Shown here one piece after another: positions 22,855 to 35,800 of a DNA stretch of 64,000 nucleotides. The notes under the pieces are model-generated. The model had not been told where the DNA came from. It ran no database searches and saw only the letters and a list, made by a program, of their open reading frames with translations. Source of the stretch: Hygrophila difformis (lineage: Eukaryota > Streptophyta > Magnoliopsida > Lamiales > Acanthaceae); assembly GCA_030278955.1 (NCBI GenBank), contig JAOANR010000003.1, positions 62,324,195 through 62,388,194 of the forward strand, written 5' to 3'. Positions within the stretch are counted from its first letter, which is position 1. Every line of letters starts with the position of its first letter. A program made the position numbers and the translations under genes.

Positions 22855-23668
22855 CCGGAGCAGAAGTGGAGGATGGTGGCTCGAACTAGAAGGATATTGG
22901 CCCGTCGCGGGTGGCGAAACAGTGGTGGCCGGAGAACAGAGGCGGCGGAGCTAGGGCGACTACGGGTGGTGGCGTGGCAGCTCCGGATGGCCGGCGGCGG
23001 CGCGTTCCGGCGACGGGAGAGAAGTGGCTGGAGAGAGATACGAGAGGGTGGCGCTGTCGACCTTCGCGGCGGTGCTGGTGGCTGAGTGCGACGGTGAGTG
23101 GGCGGTGGCTCGAGCGCGGCGGCGTGAGCTAGGGTTCCGGCGAGGGCGGCGCCTGTCGACTGGATCGGGGTTGAGAGAGAGGCGCGATTGGCGGCGACCG
23201 GCGGCGGGTTTCGGAGGTGCTGCGAGAGAGGCGCTGGTGCGTCGGGATGAGGCGGCGACGGGACGGACGGAGACTGAAGCAGCGGCGGCGCGGGGTGGAC
23301 TGCCGGATCTGAGGACGACGGCGCTGGTTCGAGCTTCGCGAGGGGGTGAGCGTCGGCGAGGGGCGGCGCGTGGTGGCTGTGCAGAGGCGAGGGCTGAGCG
23401 GCGGAGAGGCTGCGGTGCGAAACCGAGAGAGATAGCGGCGGCGCTGGCGGAGGGGGGTGGTGTGCGGTGGTCGGCGGTGTAGATGGCCGGAGAAGAGAGG
23501 CGCGACTGAGGGGCGGTGCGGCGGCGAAGATGGCCGGCGGTGGTACTCCGGTTGCACTCCGGTGGTGGATTGGGGAAGAAGATGGTGGTAGGATTGTGAA
23601 GAAGAAACCAAAGAGAGAGAAAGAAAATAGCTGTGTTGAGGGATGTGGGGAGTATTTGTTTCAGTAAA
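22855..23668 (-). promoter_or_regulatory. GC-rich, ATG-free leader upstream of the Gypsy third ORF
   Basis: About 810 bp is strongly GC-rich (CCGCC/CGGCC-type triplets) inside an AT-rich element. Read on the element's sense strand it contains no ATG, while the opposite strand has seven. Its upstream edge is a CT-rich segment (TTTCTTTCTCTCTCTTTGG) like a plant 5' untranslated leader. It is open for long stretches in Pro/Arg/Ser-rich frames, which is usual for GC-rich DNA and is not taken as coding. It may be an acquired host leader or a separate transcription start for the third ORF. Confidence 0.5.
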
Positions 23669-23679
23669 CCATTTAGGGA

Positions 23680-23945
23680 TTAGGCATGGGCATGACTAGA
23701 GAGCACTAAGTTTGCTGAAAATTGGCCTTTAAAACAGCTTGGTAAGTGGTTCTTAATCATGGGCATGAATAAGGGATGTGTACCTCTCTGGAAAATAAAG
23801 TCTCAACTACTTTTTACACAGCTTGGGAGATGCAACTTGGTCATGGCCATGAATAAGGGCTACCTGCTAATCTGGAATTTGGCCTTCAAAATAGCAATTG
23901 TCATGATCTTGGGCATGGGCATGATTAAGAGGTATGTTCCTTCCT
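23680..23945 (-). repeat. Diverged tandem repeats with CATGG(G/C)CATGA core
   Basis: Four units start near 23685, 23758, 23842 and 23914. Each begins CATGGGCATGA or CATGGCCATGA and continues with related text (AATAAGGG.TA..T, CTGGAATTTGGCCTT). The core is the same as the centre of the palindrome in the LTRs. Confidence 0.6.
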
Positions 23946-24308
23946 GAATTTAACTTAATTAATTATATATATATATATATATATTTATATTATTTAATTA
24001 TTATTTTTTTAAATTTTTTTTTTTTTTTAATTTTTTTTTTTTTTTAATATACTATTTAATCATGCTCATAACTACCAATGGCCTTCTTCACTGAGAATTC
24101 CCCTTTCACATATCACCACTTGTTTCTTGATCCCAAATTCCATCTTCACATCTACAAAATCATTGACAAAAGACTATTACTTATCAAATTTAAACCAAAA
24201 TATATTCATCAATATAGCAAAATATATAGTATTAAAATAGTTAAATTGCTTGGGTTGCCTCCCAAGAAGCGCTTTGTTTAAAGTCCTTGAGCTAGACTTC
24301 TTCCAAAT
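23946..24308 (-). other. AT-rich spacer between the tandem repeats and the Gag-Pol stop codon
   Basis: The spacer holds a TA run (about 23963-23984), T tracts and AT-rich DNA. The TA run is upstream of the GC-rich leader on the sense strand and could serve as a TATA-type promoter, but nothing in the sequence proves this. Confidence 0.4.
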
Positions 24309-27300
24309 TTATCTTCCAATTTGTGCATCAACAAGGGACACCAACTCTATAGGCTCAATTGGAAATCCCTCATAATATGGTTTGAGACGGTGCCCATTGA
24401 CAACAAATTTCTTCTCCGTCTTCAAGCTTTGAATCTCAACTGCACCATAGGAAAATATTTTAGTAACAACAAATGGTCCAATCCATCTAGAACGTAACTT
24501 ACCAGGAAAAAGTTTAAGTCTCGAATGATATAAAAGAACTTTTTGGCCAACTTCAAAACTTTTTCTGGAAATTTGTTGATCATGGAAGACTTTATTTTTC
24601 TCCTTGTAGAGCATAGCATTGTCATATGCCTCATTTCTTATTTCTTCCAGTTCTTGAATTTGCAATTTCCTTTGGATTCCGGCCTCTTGAAAATTCATGT
24701 TGCACTTTTGTACCGCCCAAAATGCCTTGTGTTGTAACTCCACAGGTAGATGACATGGTTTCCCAAATACCAACCTATAGGGTGACATCCCTATTGGTGT
24801 CTTGTAAGCTGTGCGGTAGGCCCATAATGCATCATCTAGTCTCAAGCTCCAATCTTTTCGATTTGGTTGGACCGTTTTCTCTAAAATGGACTTGATCTCT
24901 CGGTTTGACACTTCTGCTTGTCCATTGGTTTGTGGATGATATGAGGTTGACACTTTATGCAAAACACCATATTTCTTGAAAAGAGCTGTGATGGTCTTGT
25001 TGCAAAAATGAGTCCCTCTATCACTCACAATGGCTCTTGGCATCCCAAACCTAGCAAATATGTTAGACCTAAGGAAATCTGCAACCACTTTCGAATCGTT
25101 AGTCCGGGTGGCTTTAGCTTCCACCCATTTAGACACATAATCCACAGTCAAGAGAATATACAAATAACCATGTGAATTAGGGAAATGACCCATAAAGTCT
25201 ATACCCCAAACATCAAATATTTCAAGAAACATCATAGGAGTTTGAGGCATTTGATTACGGGAAGAAATATTACCTACTCTTTGACATCTATCACATGACT
25301 TACAGAATATATATGCATCTTTGAATAGAGTAGGCCAAAAGAATCCGCTTTCTAACACCTTCTTCGCAGTTCTTTGAGGTCCAAAATGTCCACCACATGC
25401 CATGGAATGACAAAATGCTAGAATGGATTGAAATTCACCTTCATCAACACACCTTCGAATAACTTGATCAGCACAGCGTTTCCAAAGGTATGGATCATCC
25501 CAAATGTAGTATTTTGCATCACTCTTAAGCTTGTCTCTTTTTGCTTTAGGCCAACCTGTAGGAAATTCATTAGTAACCAAGAAATTGACTATATCAGCAT
25601 ACCAAGGAGAAATAACAGAGATAGAAAGAAGTTGCTCATCAGGAAAGGATTCCCGAATAGGAATCTCATTAGGTTCAGTGATTATACGACTCAAATGATC
25701 AGCAACTAAGTTCTCTGTTCCCTTTTTGTCACGAATTTCAATGTCAAATTCCTGTAAAAGTAAAACCCATCTAATCAATCTTGGCTTGGCCTCTTTCTTT
25801 GTCATCAAATATTTTAATGCTGCATGATCAGAAAAAACAACTACTTTAGTTCCTAAAAGATATGATCTAAATTTATCCAAAGCAAAAACAACAGCAAGCA
25901 TTTCTTTTTCAGTTGTTGAATAATTTAATTGAGCCCCATTCAATGCTCGGGAAGCATAATAAATGACATGGGATGCTCTTCCAATTCTTTGTCCCAAAAC
26001 AGCCCCTACAGCAGTGTCACTTGCATCGCACATCAACTCAAATTGTAGTTCCCAATTTGGTGGTTGAATCACTGGAGGGGTTGTGAGATGTTCTTTCAAC
26101 TTGTTAAAAGCTTGCTTGCATTGATCATTGAACTCAAATGGCATATCTTTCTGCAGCAATCGAAACAATGGTGCTCCAATCTTGGAAAAGTCCTTGATGA
26201 ATCGCCTATAGAAACCTGCATGGCCTAAAAATCCACGAAGTTCTCGCACAGAACAAGGATAAGGTAGAGCATCAATTAAATCAACTTTGGACTTATCTAC
26301 CTCTATACCTTGTGATGACACTTTATGACCTAAAACAATGCCTTGTTCAACCATAAATTGACATTTTTCCCAATTCAACACAAGATTAGTTTCAATGCAT
26401 CGATTTAGAATCAAAGCCAAATTTCCTAGACATTCATCAAAACTATTACCATGAACACTAAAGTCGTCCATAAATACCTCAATGATTTTCTCAACATATT
26501 CAGAAAAAATGCTCATCATACACCTTTGGAATGTGGCTGGGGCGTTGCAAAGTCCAAAAGGCATTCTTCTATAAGCAAACACTCCAAATGGGCATGTGAA
26601 AGAGGTCTTTTCCTGGTCCTCCGGTGCTATTGCAATCTGAAAATACCCTGAAAAACCATCTAGAAAGCAATAATAAGCATGTCCAGACAATCTTTCAATC
26701 ATTTGATCAATGAAAGGAAGAGGAAAATGATCCTTCTTTGTTACACCATTTAGCTTACGGTAATCTATGCACTGTCTCCACCCAGTTTGCTTACGAACGG
26801 GAAGTTTCTCACCATCTTTGTTCTCTTCAACAGTCACTCCAGCTTTCTTCGGGACAACTTGAACAGGACTCACCCAACTACTATCTGAGATAGGGTAGAT
26901 GATGTCCGCATCAAGTAGTTTCATGACTTCCTTCTTCACCACCTCAGTCATAATTGGATTCAACTTCCTTTGAGCTTGTCTGACTGGCTTGGCATTCTCT
27001 TCTAGTGTGATCCTGTGAGTACAAAAGGAGGGATCTATGCCTCTTATATCTGCTATTGTCCATCCAATAGCCGTTTTGTGATCTCTAAGCACACGAACCA
27101 ATTTCTCCTCTTGTTCGGTTGTCAACTTTGAAGATATGATCACTGGCAAAGTCTCTTCATCACCCAAGAACACATATTTCAAATTCTCTGGTAAGGGCTT
27201 CGATTCCAATTTAGGTGCCTGCATCACAGATGGATATAAACGTTCATTAGTTTCAGGAATAAAAATTGGAACTACTTCGTACCTTTGTGGCTCTTGAGGA

Positions 27301-29720
27301 AGTGAGTCTAATTCTTTAACAACTCTTTGTATTTTCTTGCTCACAGCTATCTCCATTTCATTCTCTAGCTGGTGATGCTTTGTCAAAGCAATTTCCAATT
27401 CATCCTTGCTAGCTAATTCAAATGTTTCCTGCACCAAAGGATCAATAACATCAATAGAGTACAGAGCTTCAGAATCATCATGATGTTTAATAGCTTCAAA
27501 AAGATTGAAATGAATTTCTTCTCCATCAAATTCCAAGGTAAGTGTGCCTTTCTTCACATCAATCTTTGCTCCTGCAGTGTACATAAAAGGTCTTCCCAAC
27601 AAAAGAGGAGGTGGGTTAAAGCAATGAGCATCATTCATGTCCAAAACATAAAAATCAACAGGAAATATAACATCATTAACTTGCACTAACACATCTTCAA
27701 GCATACCATCCGGATAAGCATTTGTTCTATCAGCAAGTTGAATAATAATTCCTGTTTCTTTCAATGGACCTAGATTTAGGGAATCATACATTGATCGTGG
27801 CATAACATTTATCGCAGCACCTAAATCTAACATGGCTTTGCTCACCTCTTTTGCTCCAATTTTGCAAGGAATTGAAAACATACCCGGATCACCTGTTTTA
27901 GGTGGGATCTTTCTTTTTATGACTGCAGAGACACTCTCACCTGCTATTATGTGCTCATCTCCCCGAAGTTTCTTTTTGTTGGCACACAATTCCTTCAAGA
28001 ACTTTGCATACTTGGGGATTTGATTTATAGCTTCCAAAAGTGGAATGTTCAACTCAACTTTTTTGAAGATTTCAAGCATCTCTTTCCTTTTGTCAACCTT
28101 TGGGGGTTTCTTTAACCTGTCAGGAAAAGGAGGTACTTTAGTTTGATATGAAGGAATTGAATTAGAATTTACCTTGTTAGAAGTTTCTGCCTCCTTTTCA
28201 ATCTCCTTTTCAATTTGTTCTTCATTTTGCTCCTTTGAAATTGGAGGTGGACCTTGAACTTCCTTTCCACTCCTCAAGATCATGGCACTCACGTTCTTTG
28301 GGTTTGGCTCGGGTTGAGCTGGCCACTTTCCTTTCTCTCGAATTTGCCTAACTTCCTCAGACACTTGATTGATTTGGCTTTGCAATTTTTCAATGCTTGC
28401 CTTCGTGTCTTGTTGAAATTGCAAAGTTGATGTGGCCATTGATTTCACCAATTCTTCCAAAGATGGACTTGAACTTGTTGTAGCTTGAGGTGGTTGCCTT
28501 TCAAATTGACGAGGAGGGTGCAATTGTTGTGGTGCTGAAGATGGATGATTTTGTTGTTGATGTTGATTGCCATATCGAAGATTTGGATGGTCTCTCCAAC
28601 CTGGATTGTAGGTATTGGAATAGGGATTATATTGTGGACGTCTGTTGGAATATTCAAGTGCATTTACATCCACCGGTGCATCTTCTTGGAGAGTTGGGCA
28701 TGCATCAGTTTGATGTTCTGGACTTGTACAAATACCACATGCCTTTACCTGGACAGTTGGCTTTATACTTCCTGTGGCCATTTTTCGAACAAAGCTTGTC
28801 AACTCTGAAAGTTGTTGTTGCATTGTTTGCATTGAAGAATCACTTGGCATATTATTTGGCTTTGCATCCCTTGTGCCAAACTGTTGAGTATTCTCTGCCA
28901 TTCGACCAATCAACTCCCAGGCTTGTGTTGGAGTCTTATTCACCAAAGCTCCTCCACTTGCAGCATCAATAATGTTTCTGTCCATCAACAACAAACCATC
29001 ATAGAAGTATTGAATTAACAATTGGGGTGGGATTTGATGTTGAGGACATTTAATTATAAGCCTGTTAAACCGCTCCCAGTATTCATGGAGCGTTTCACCT
29101 GATTGTTGTTTGATGCCACATATTTCCTTCCTTAAATTTGCAGCTCTTGAGGCTGGGAAATACTTCTCCAAGAACTTTCTTTTCATGTCAGTCCATGTTG
29201 TAATGCTACCTGCTGGAAGATAATAGAGCCAATCTTTTGCACTCCCTTTCAATGAGAATGGAAATGCCCTCAATTTGATTTGTTCATCTGTAACTCCAGG
29301 GGGTTTCATGCTTGAACATACTACATCAAATTCTTGGAGATGCTTGTGAGGCTCTTCACCTGCAAGACCATTAAATTCAGGCAACAAATGGATCAATCCA
29401 GATTTTAATTCAAAGGGAGTTTCATCATCAATTGTAGGAAATGTAATGCATAAAGGCTGCTGTGTTAAGTCAGGAGCAGCCAACTCCCTCAATGTGCGGT
29501 TATCTTCAGCCATGACAATGTTTTTTTCTTCTAAAGGTTCTGTATCACTTCCTTCACTACTGGAACTAGAAGTGTCCAGCTCTGTAGCCAATGATAAACC
29601 AGAAGTTGATGTAGAAACTTTAGATTTTTTTCTTAACTTGGCTTCCCTTGTCAATCTACGAGCTGTCTTCTCAATCTCTGGATCAAATATCAACTCACCT
29701 GTACGAGAAGAACGAGGCAT
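24309..29720 (-). CDS. Gypsy Gag-Pol polyprotein
   Basis: One uninterrupted frame of about 1,803 aa starts at the ATG 29720-29718 ([18 protein letters not shown]). An ATG-like start 18 nt upstream is also possible. Order of domains: Gag capsid ([20 protein letters not shown], about residues 130-260); one CX2CX4HX4C zinc knuckle ([14 protein letters not shown], about 340); aspartic protease with DLGA and INVMP; reverse transcriptase with [11 protein letters not shown] and the catalytic FMDD; RNase H ([14 protein letters not shown]); integrase with an HHCC zinc module (H..H..CDRCQ), then D ([10 protein letters not shown]), D (SDRGTHF) and E ([11 protein letters not shown]). There is no chromodomain. 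All catalytic residues I looked for are present and there is no frameshift, so the protein looks functional. Gag and Pol are fused without a visible stop or frameshift signal. Confidence 0.95.
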   Translation of the reverse strand: MPRSSRTGELIFDPEIEKTARRLTREAKLRKKSKVSTSTSGLSLATELDTSSSSSEGSDTEPLEEKNIVMAEDNRTLRELAAPDLTQQPLCITFPTIDDETPFELKSGLIHLLPEFNGLAGEEPHKHLQEFDVVCSSMKPPGVTDEQIKLRAFPFSLKGSAKDWLYYLPAGSITTWTDMKRKFLEKYFPASRAANLRKEICGIKQQSGETLHEYWERFNRLIIKCPQHQIPPQLLIQYFYDGLLLMDRNIIDAASGGALVNKTPTQAWELIGRMAENTQQFGTRDAKPNNMPSDSSMQTMQQQLSELTSFVRKMATGSIKPTVQVKACGICTSPEHQTDACPTLQEDAPVDVNALEYSNRRPQYNPYSNTYNPGWRDHPNLRYGNQHQQQNHPSSAPQQLHPPRQFERQPPQATTSSSPSLEELVKSMATSTLQFQQDTKASIEKLQSQINQVSEEVRQIREKGKWPAQPEPNPKNVSAMILRSGKEVQGPPPISKEQNEEQIEKEIEKEAETSNKVNSNSIPSYQTKVPPFPDRLKKPPKVDKRKEMLEIFKKVELNIPLLEAINQIPKYAKFLKELCANKKKLRGDEHIIAGESVSAVIKRKIPPKTGDPGMFSIPCKIGAKEVSKAMLDLGAAINVMPRSMYDSLNLGPLKETGIIIQLADRTNAYPDGMLEDVLVQVNDVIFPVDFYVLDMNDAHCFNPPPLLLGRPFMYTAGAKIDVKKGTLTLEFDGEEIHFNLFEAIKHHDDSEALYSIDVIDPLVQETFELASKDELEIALTKHHQLENEMEIAVSKKIQRVVKELDSLPQEPQRYEVVPIFIPETNERLYPSVMQAPKLESKPLPENLKYVFLGDEETLPVIISSKLTTEQEEKLVRVLRDHKTAIGWTIADIRGIDPSFCTHRITLEENAKPVRQAQRKLNPIMTEVVKKEVMKLLDADIIYPISDSSWVSPVQVVPKKAGVTVEENKDGEKLPVRKQTGWRQCIDYRKLNGVTKKDHFPLPFIDQMIERLSGHAYYCFLDGFSGYFQIAIAPEDQEKTSFTCPFGVFAYRRMPFGLCNAPATFQRCMMSIFSEYVEKIIEVFMDDFSVHGNSFDECLGNLALILNRCIETNLVLNWEKCQFMVEQGIVLGHKVSSQGIEVDKSKVDLIDALPYPCSVRELRGFLGHAGFYRRFIKDFSKIGAPLFRLLQKDMPFEFNDQCKQAFNKLKEHLTTPPVIQPPNWELQFELMCDASDTAVGAVLGQRIGRASHVIYYASRALNGAQLNYSTTEKEMLAVVFALDKFRSYLLGTKVVVFSDHAALKYLMTKKEAKPRLIRWVLLLQEFDIEIRDKKGTENLVADHLSRIITEPNEIPIRESFPDEQLLSISVISPWYADIVNFLVTNEFPTGWPKAKRDKLKSDAKYYIWDDPYLWKRCADQVIRRCVDEGEFQSILAFCHSMACGGHFGPQRTAKKVLESGFFWPTLFKDAYIFCKSCDRCQRVGNISSRNQMPQTPMMFLEIFDVWGIDFMGHFPNSHGYLYILLTVDYVSKWVEAKATRTNDSKVVADFLRSNIFARFGMPRAIVSDRGTHFCNKTITALFKKYGVLHKVSTSYHPQTNGQAEVSNREIKSILEKTVQPNRKDWSLRLDDALWAYRTAYKTPIGMSPYRLVFGKPCHLPVELQHKAFWAVQKCNMNFQEAGIQRKLQIQELEEIRNEAYDNAMLYKEKNKVFHDQQISRKSFEVGQKVLLYHSRLKLFPGKLRSRWIGPFVVTKIFSYGAVEIQSLKTEKKFVVNGHRLKPYYEGFPIEPIELVSLVDAQIGR

Positions 29721-29793
29721 AAACAAGGAAAATACCAATTAAAACTAAAAAGATAAAAAAATATCACAGATTTTTTTTTTTGTTGAACGCCAA

Positions 29794-29811
29794 TCCCCGG
29801 CAACGGCGCCA
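29794..29811 (-). other. Primer-binding site of the Gypsy element (tRNA-Asp type)
   Basis: Minus-strand TGGCGCCGTTGCCGGGGA lies 5 nt inside the 5' LTR. It is complementary to the 3' end of plant tRNA-Asp plus CCA, the usual Athila primer. Confidence 0.9.
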
Positions 29812-29816
29812 AAATT

Positions 29817-31180
29817 TGACAGCTCGTCGTGTAGCTGCAAAATTAAATTGATTCCAATGTCACCAAGTACAAAATAGATATAGTATAGCAGTGACAAGGG
29901 TCGAGTCCTCAGGGATTGGATTGCAACATTTTCATAATATATACAATAGTTATAAAGGGGGGTTTTAGCATTGTCACAAGATTATGATATTAAAATTAAG
30001 AAAATGAAGAAATACACAAGCAAGTAAATACCAAGATGAGTTCAAGAGCACAAGATTAAAAATATTGGTTTTTAACTTATGGAATTAAAAACCTCTAGTT
30101 CAAAGAATGATTTGGAATGGCAATTGGAATAGATCATTGATGCATAAACATGATACAAGTTAATAAACCGGTTATAGTTGTCAGGTCCGCTTAGACAACC
30201 AACTTTTCCTTACAGATTAGACAATTAAGGTACGCCCGTTAATTATCCCTAATCAAATCAACATTTCTAGGTACGCCCATAGAAAATATTGTTCAATTGC
30301 ATTAGAATTTAGAAAAGCCCGATTCAAACCAATTACTACCTACGCGGAGTAATTTCCAATTTGATTACACAATTCCCCGGGAAGGAACTAATCAACCCGG
30401 TTACCACCTATTCAATTCAAGTACAATTACGGATACCCAAATTAAATTGGCATTCAACTATTAATCTAGACAAATATTTGGATCCAAAAAAACATTCATC
30501 CAAATTAATAATCATCAACCCTAGATATAGAAATTGCATAAATATCAACAAACATCAAGTTTCATAGTTCACACATTACATCATCTCACAAATTCCAAAG
30601 CCATTCTTAATCAAATCTTTAAACTAGAGAAAATGAAAAACTACTCTAAATCCATAGAAGAGAAAACAAAAGTAAAGAAGAGATATAACCAAATTGTGAA
30701 TATGAAAGATGAGAACTTGATTTGGCCTCCTCTCCTTCTTTCTTCTTCTTCTTCTTTCTTCCTCCTCTCTTTCTTTTCTTCTTTCTTTCCTCTCTTGTTT
30801 CCACCGTCCTCTCCTTTTCTTTTTATTCTTGCATTTTAGTTCAAATGTCCCTTTCAATCTTTGTTCTTTTCTCTTTTTTCTTCTCCTATTATTTTTGTTC
30901 TTTTCCTTCTTTTTATTCTCCTACTCTTGCATGGTCCCTATCTTCAATAATGTAATGGCTTGGGCACATGGACTTGGGTCTTCTACCTAGTCATGGCCAT
31001 GACTAGGGAAGTCATGGTTGCATGTTTATTTCTTTCTTTTCCACTTTGCTCAAAATTTTCCATTGCCATGCCATTTTCCTACAAACAACAAAACAAACAC
31101 AACAAGAGTAAAGAGGTACCAAAACCACCATAAAATCATCCAAAATATATATCATTATCAAGCACAAATTCACATTATCA
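29817..31180 (-). repeat. 5' LTR of the Gypsy element
   Basis: It is 1,364 bp, the same length as the LTR at 18101-19464 with a constant offset of 11,716. It drives the minus-strand element. The palindrome recurs at 30987-31006. Confidence 0.95.
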
Positions 31181-31185
31181 TTCTA

Positions 31186-31902
31186 TATATATTGAATTAC
31201 ATATCGTATAAATAGTTAATTTTTATGAATTAATGGGATACATGATTTCTTTTTTCTTTTTGATTTTTTAAACTTTTTATTTAGTGAATAAAAATGTAAA
31301 GGGCCAAGTGACTTAGTGCTATCGAATTTTATTTTTTTTAGACTAATTGCGGGGGAAGAGGTGGAGGAAGAAGTATCAAAACCGATGTAGTTTTGAATTT
31401 TTTTTCGTTTCAATTGTAATCATTATTTTGAGATAGAAATATCTTTTTTGCAGGGTATAAGTTCTCAAGATAATTTAAATTTTTGAGATTCCAAAGGCAA
31501 TCATTATTCTTGGATTCTAAAAATTTGAAAGTAAGTTCCTTTTATTGTGCCAGAATAATTTATTGTTTTAAACTTGGGTAAATAAAAAGCTTAAATTATC
31601 ATGGCTATTATAAAAATATTTTTTTATTTCAATTAATTATATGAACATAATATTTTTCTTTGTGATATAATTTGTACTATTTTTTTGGTGAACATATCAA
31701 AACTTATTTTAGATTGATTGTACCATTATAAAATTTTAATTTTTTTAAAAAATAAAACCCTAAACTCTAAACTCTAAATATTGAACCCTAAATCCAACAC
31801 ATAAAATGCAACGGGTACAAATCCTTTTTATATAAAATTCATTTTAAGCAAAATTTTATGACCAAAAATATTATAAATTTTTTTTAGTAAAAATAATGAT
31901 TG
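31186..31902. other. AT-rich spacer between the Gypsy and Copia insertions
   Basis: There is no gene. It contains a diverged copy (31215-31520) of the AT-rich repeat family also at 15740-16060 and 42930-43115. Near 31755-31800 a few CCCTAAA/CTCTAAA phrases occur but do not form a telomere-like array. Confidence 0.6.
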
Positions 31903-31907
31903 ATATA

Positions 31908-32841
31908 TGTTAATACCCATATTTTGAGATAATGTGTTCCAACCCAATGATGAACACTAGATAGGTTCCCTTCCTCAAGTCTTATCCGCATGGTATCATT
32001 GGCAAGAAATTCCGTGTGATCGGATAAGGTCGTCTCTGCATGGTAAGGAGAATCTCCCCAACGGTCGTCTGGTCATCCTCAATATGGGCGTTCTATACAA
32101 GGCATGCATATCCTACCATCTAAGGGAAGACGTCGGCTATGGAAGGAGGAAGATTTCTTGGATATGATTATCTCCTTCCATAGCAACAGGATTTCGAATG
32201 TCCCTTTAAGAAGGACTGATTACAGTGGACGTGTTACACCTTTTGAGTACTATCCTTCTTATGTTCTAAACGTGTGAGAAATCCTTTATCAATCTCTTCA
32301 CCCCATCCGCAAGATTCATCACTTGTGAAAGAGATTGTTACTTGAGTGATTATTTCTGTCATCATACACATTGAACCCTTGATTGATTTCGACACGTTCG
32401 ATCAAGGGAAGCACTCAAGTTTGTGTCAACAAGATACTACCCTTCATTGCTACATCAAAGGGAGGATCTTTTACAGGTTCACTCAAGGGAAACTTGGAGA
32501 AGGAGTCTTCAAGGGGTCGAAGCAGAATCGGAGCATTCTCACCAGAAAAGGAAATTTCTGGTACCATCGATCATCCGCTTGGGTGTTGGAGTAAAAGATT
32601 ACTGGTTCACTATTGTTCGTGTTGTAACGTGGTGTTCGAACACATAGTGGAACACTCCTGGATTGGTATCCCCCAGACGTAGGCCTTGGGCCGAACTGGG
32701 TCAACAACTCTCTGTTTGTTCTTGTTTCTTTACTGCACTTATTTACCTCTGAGCACTAACCTACTAACAAGTCTTTTAAGTGTGTGATTGAACAAACAGT
32801 TGTGGTTAAGGTTTTTAATATTGACGTATAAGGGACCAACA
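31908..32841 (+). repeat. 5' LTR of Copia copy 1
   Basis: It is 934 bp and runs from TGTTAATACC to ACCAACA. It contains a block conserved with Copia copy 2 (32656-32708). Confidence 0.95.
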
Positions 32842-32843
32842 AG

Positions 32844-32855
32844 TGGTATCAGAGC
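32844..32855 (+). other. Primer-binding site of Copia copy 1
   Basis: TGGTATCAGAGC lies 2 nt after the LTR. It is complementary to the 3' end of initiator tRNA-Met. Confidence 0.95.
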
Positions 32856-32888
32856 TCACACACCTTCGGGTGAGATCCCAACGTCAAG

Positions 32889-35800
32889 ATGAGTCGGGAA
32901 GGAGAAAACATTTCCAGGCCACCTTTGCTAGATGGGACGAATTTTTCTTATTGGAAGACCAGGATGAGGGCTTTTCTCATGGCCATTGATGAAGGTGTTT
33001 GGGATGCTGTTGAAACCAAGTTCGAACGTCCCACTGTTGAGGACGATGAAGGTGTCAAAACACCCAAACCCAAGGACAAATGGACTGCGGAAGAAAAGAC
33101 CCTATCATCCATGAACTCCAAGGCTCTTAATGCTATTTTCAATGGAGTCACTGAAGATCAATACAAGCTTATCTCCGCATGTGACACTGCGTATGATGCT
33201 TGGGAAGTACTGGTAAACTCTCATGAAGGTATGGCCTATGTTAGATCCTCCAAGTTAATTTCCATTGAATCCCAATTTCATGAACTTGTTATGGATGAAA
33301 ATGAGAGCATTGTTAGCTATGTTGGTAGAATTCGTGACTTGACCAACCAGGCACATCAACTTGGGAAAACCTATTCCCAACAAGAGTTGGTGAGAAAGAT
33401 TGTAGGAACTATTCCCGACAGGTTTAACCCCAAGATTGCTGCCCTAGAACTCTACAAGGATTACTCCACTATGCAAGTAGATGAACTAATGGGGATACTA
33501 AAGTCTTGGGAAATGGATCATTGCAAGGAGGTTGGTGGCAAAAGGATAGCCTTCAAGGCCGAATCAAAGGTGGTGAATGACAAGGAAGCCGAGATTGATA
33601 GTGATCACAGTGATGATGACGAGATCTCTCTTCTCACAAAGAGATTGGCCAGACTTCTCAAGAATAAGAAAGGGAAGGAAGGTTTTTCTAGTGGGAAGGG
33701 CGATGGATCTAACTCCAGAAGAGATTCCAAAAGAAGATCCAAACCCTATGGCAAGGATCAACAGTCCGAAGAAAGGCCCAAGGGACCAGAATGCTACGAA
33801 TGCAGAGGTTTTGGTCACATTAGGGCAGATTGTGGAAATCTAAAGAAGAAGGAAAAGAAGACCTACCACATTACCTTTAGTGATCATGATGAGGAACCTG
33901 AATGCAGTGAGGGAGAATCTGAGCATGGGATTGCTCTCATGGCTCCAGGATCATGGGATTCAGACTCATGTTCGGACACTGAGTCACAACACGGTACTGA
34001 TTCTAACCCCATGAATAATGACTTCCCTAATCATGATTGTGCTTCTCTTAGCAGGAAAGAAGCAGACAAAATAAAGCGTCTCACAGACCTCTATAATGAA
34101 GTTTTTGAGAAATTAGAAATTTCCATGACCGAGATAGAAGATTTGCAAAGAACCAATCAGGATCTTAGAGATGAGGTCGAAAGGCTCCTGGACGAGAACA
34201 AAGCCTTACTAGCTAAGGCTGAAGCAGTGTCCATCCACGTGACTGAACTTGAGGCTGGAATTCTCTTTGAAAAAGAGGAAAAGGAGAAGATGTCTACCAA
34301 GCATGATTTAGTTACAGTGGAAATCACTGAACTCTGGGAGAAACTCAGCAAATCTGAAAAAATTCTGTCGGACATGAATAAAGGGAAGGCCAAACTCGAT
34401 GACGCTCTAGCAGCTGGAAAATCTCATGGGAACAGGCGAGGTCTTGGGTACAGCAACTTCAGTACTGCCTCTACCTCCAAAGGGAATATCAAGTTCGTTG
34501 CAGGAGGACAACTGAGTGACCGCGCACCTAGTCAGAACACTAAGACTGTTCACAAAGGTCCCAAGGGGTATAACAAAAGGAGGAATTCGTTCAAAGGACC
34601 TCTCATATGCGACTATTGCAAGTTCAGAGGGCACAAGACCGAACACTGTCGAAAGATCATCAAGGATCTTCTTGAAGGAAAACCGGTGAGATGGCCTAAT
34701 GAAGAACTCAAGAAGAGGATCTCCATAAGGCGTGAATGGGTTACCAAAATCTCTGCAAGATGCAATGTGGCTTTCCTATCCTCTAGACAAAAGGGTAAGA
34801 ATGCAACTTGGTACTTCGACAGTGGTTGTTCGAGGCACATGACAGGAGACAAAGACGTCCTCAAACCATTCAAAGATGTTGATGGTGGATCGGTGGTCTT
34901 TGGAAACGGTAAAAAGGGTCGTCTCTCTGGACAAGGAACTCTCCATGGAGATGGTCTACCCAAGCTCAACAATGTCTACTATGTGGAGGGATTGCATGCT
35001 AACCTCATTAGCATAAGTCAGCTTTGCGATGAAGACTTGACTGTATCCTTTAACAAAAAATATTGTGAAGTTCTCGACCCTAACAATGTTTGCGTCATGA
35101 GGGGACTAAGATCTCGGAATGACTCCTATTTACTTGTACAAACTTGTAATTTTGTGAAAGATGCAGGAAGCTCCCGAAATCTACTCTGGCATGAAAACTT
35201 AGGTCATCTGAACTTCAGAGATCTGATCAAGTTGAGCAGGACAGGAGCTGTTCGTGGACTTCCAGACCTAAAGAAACATGACTCTGACTTTTGTGAAGAT
35301 TGTGCCAAGAACAAGCAAACTCGCGTGTCCTATCCCGTGACTGAACACAATGCTACAACACACTGTCTGGAACTCCTACACATGGACCTCATTGGGCCAA
35401 CTGAAATTTCTAGTCTGGGAGGTAAAAGGTACATTTTCGTTTGTGTAGATGATTTCTCCAGATATACATGGGTTGATTTTCTATGGGAAAAGAGCGAAGC
35501 TTTCAAAGCCTTTATGAAACTGTGCAATGAAATTATGAACGAGAAAGACTGCAAAGTAAAGAGAATTCGCAGTGATCATGGGAAGGAATTCGAGAATCAA
35601 GCATTCGAGGATTACTGTTCCAGCATTGGGATCAAACACGAGTTTTCAGCACCAAAGACTCCTCAGCAGAATGGAGTAGTGGAGAGAAAGAACCGCACCT
35701 TGCAAGAAATGGCACGTGTCATGATGAACTCCAAGAAGGTTCCTGAGTTCCTCTGGGCAGAAGCAATCAACACAGCGTGCTATATGATAAATCGAGTGTA

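Larger units (their letters stand above)
18101..31180 (-). mobile_element. Complete Athila-type Gypsy LTR retrotransposon
   Basis: The element is 13,080 bp, bounded by the 5-bp target-site duplication TTCTA (18096-18100 and 31181-31185). It runs on the minus strand: 5' LTR at 29817-31180, primer-binding site, one Gag-Pol ORF, a GC-rich spacer, a third ORF, polypurine tract, and 3' LTR at 18101-19464. The integrase follows RT/RNase H, the order that defines Gypsy. There is no chromodomain, Gag begins [17 protein letters not shown], and the primer-binding site matches tRNA-Asp. All of this points to the Athila/Tat branch. Every frame is open and the LTRs look identical, so insertion was very recent. 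Confidence 0.95.

Noticed and set aside
23024..23611. ORFs of 150-160 codons on both strands of the GC-rich segment
   Set aside because: Arg/Pro/Ser-rich frames on both strands arise from GC-rich DNA with few stops. The sense strand lacks ATG, so a leader is the better reading.
31750..31800. Interstitial telomere repeats (CCCTAAA)
   Set aside because: Only a few imperfect phrases are present, with no array.
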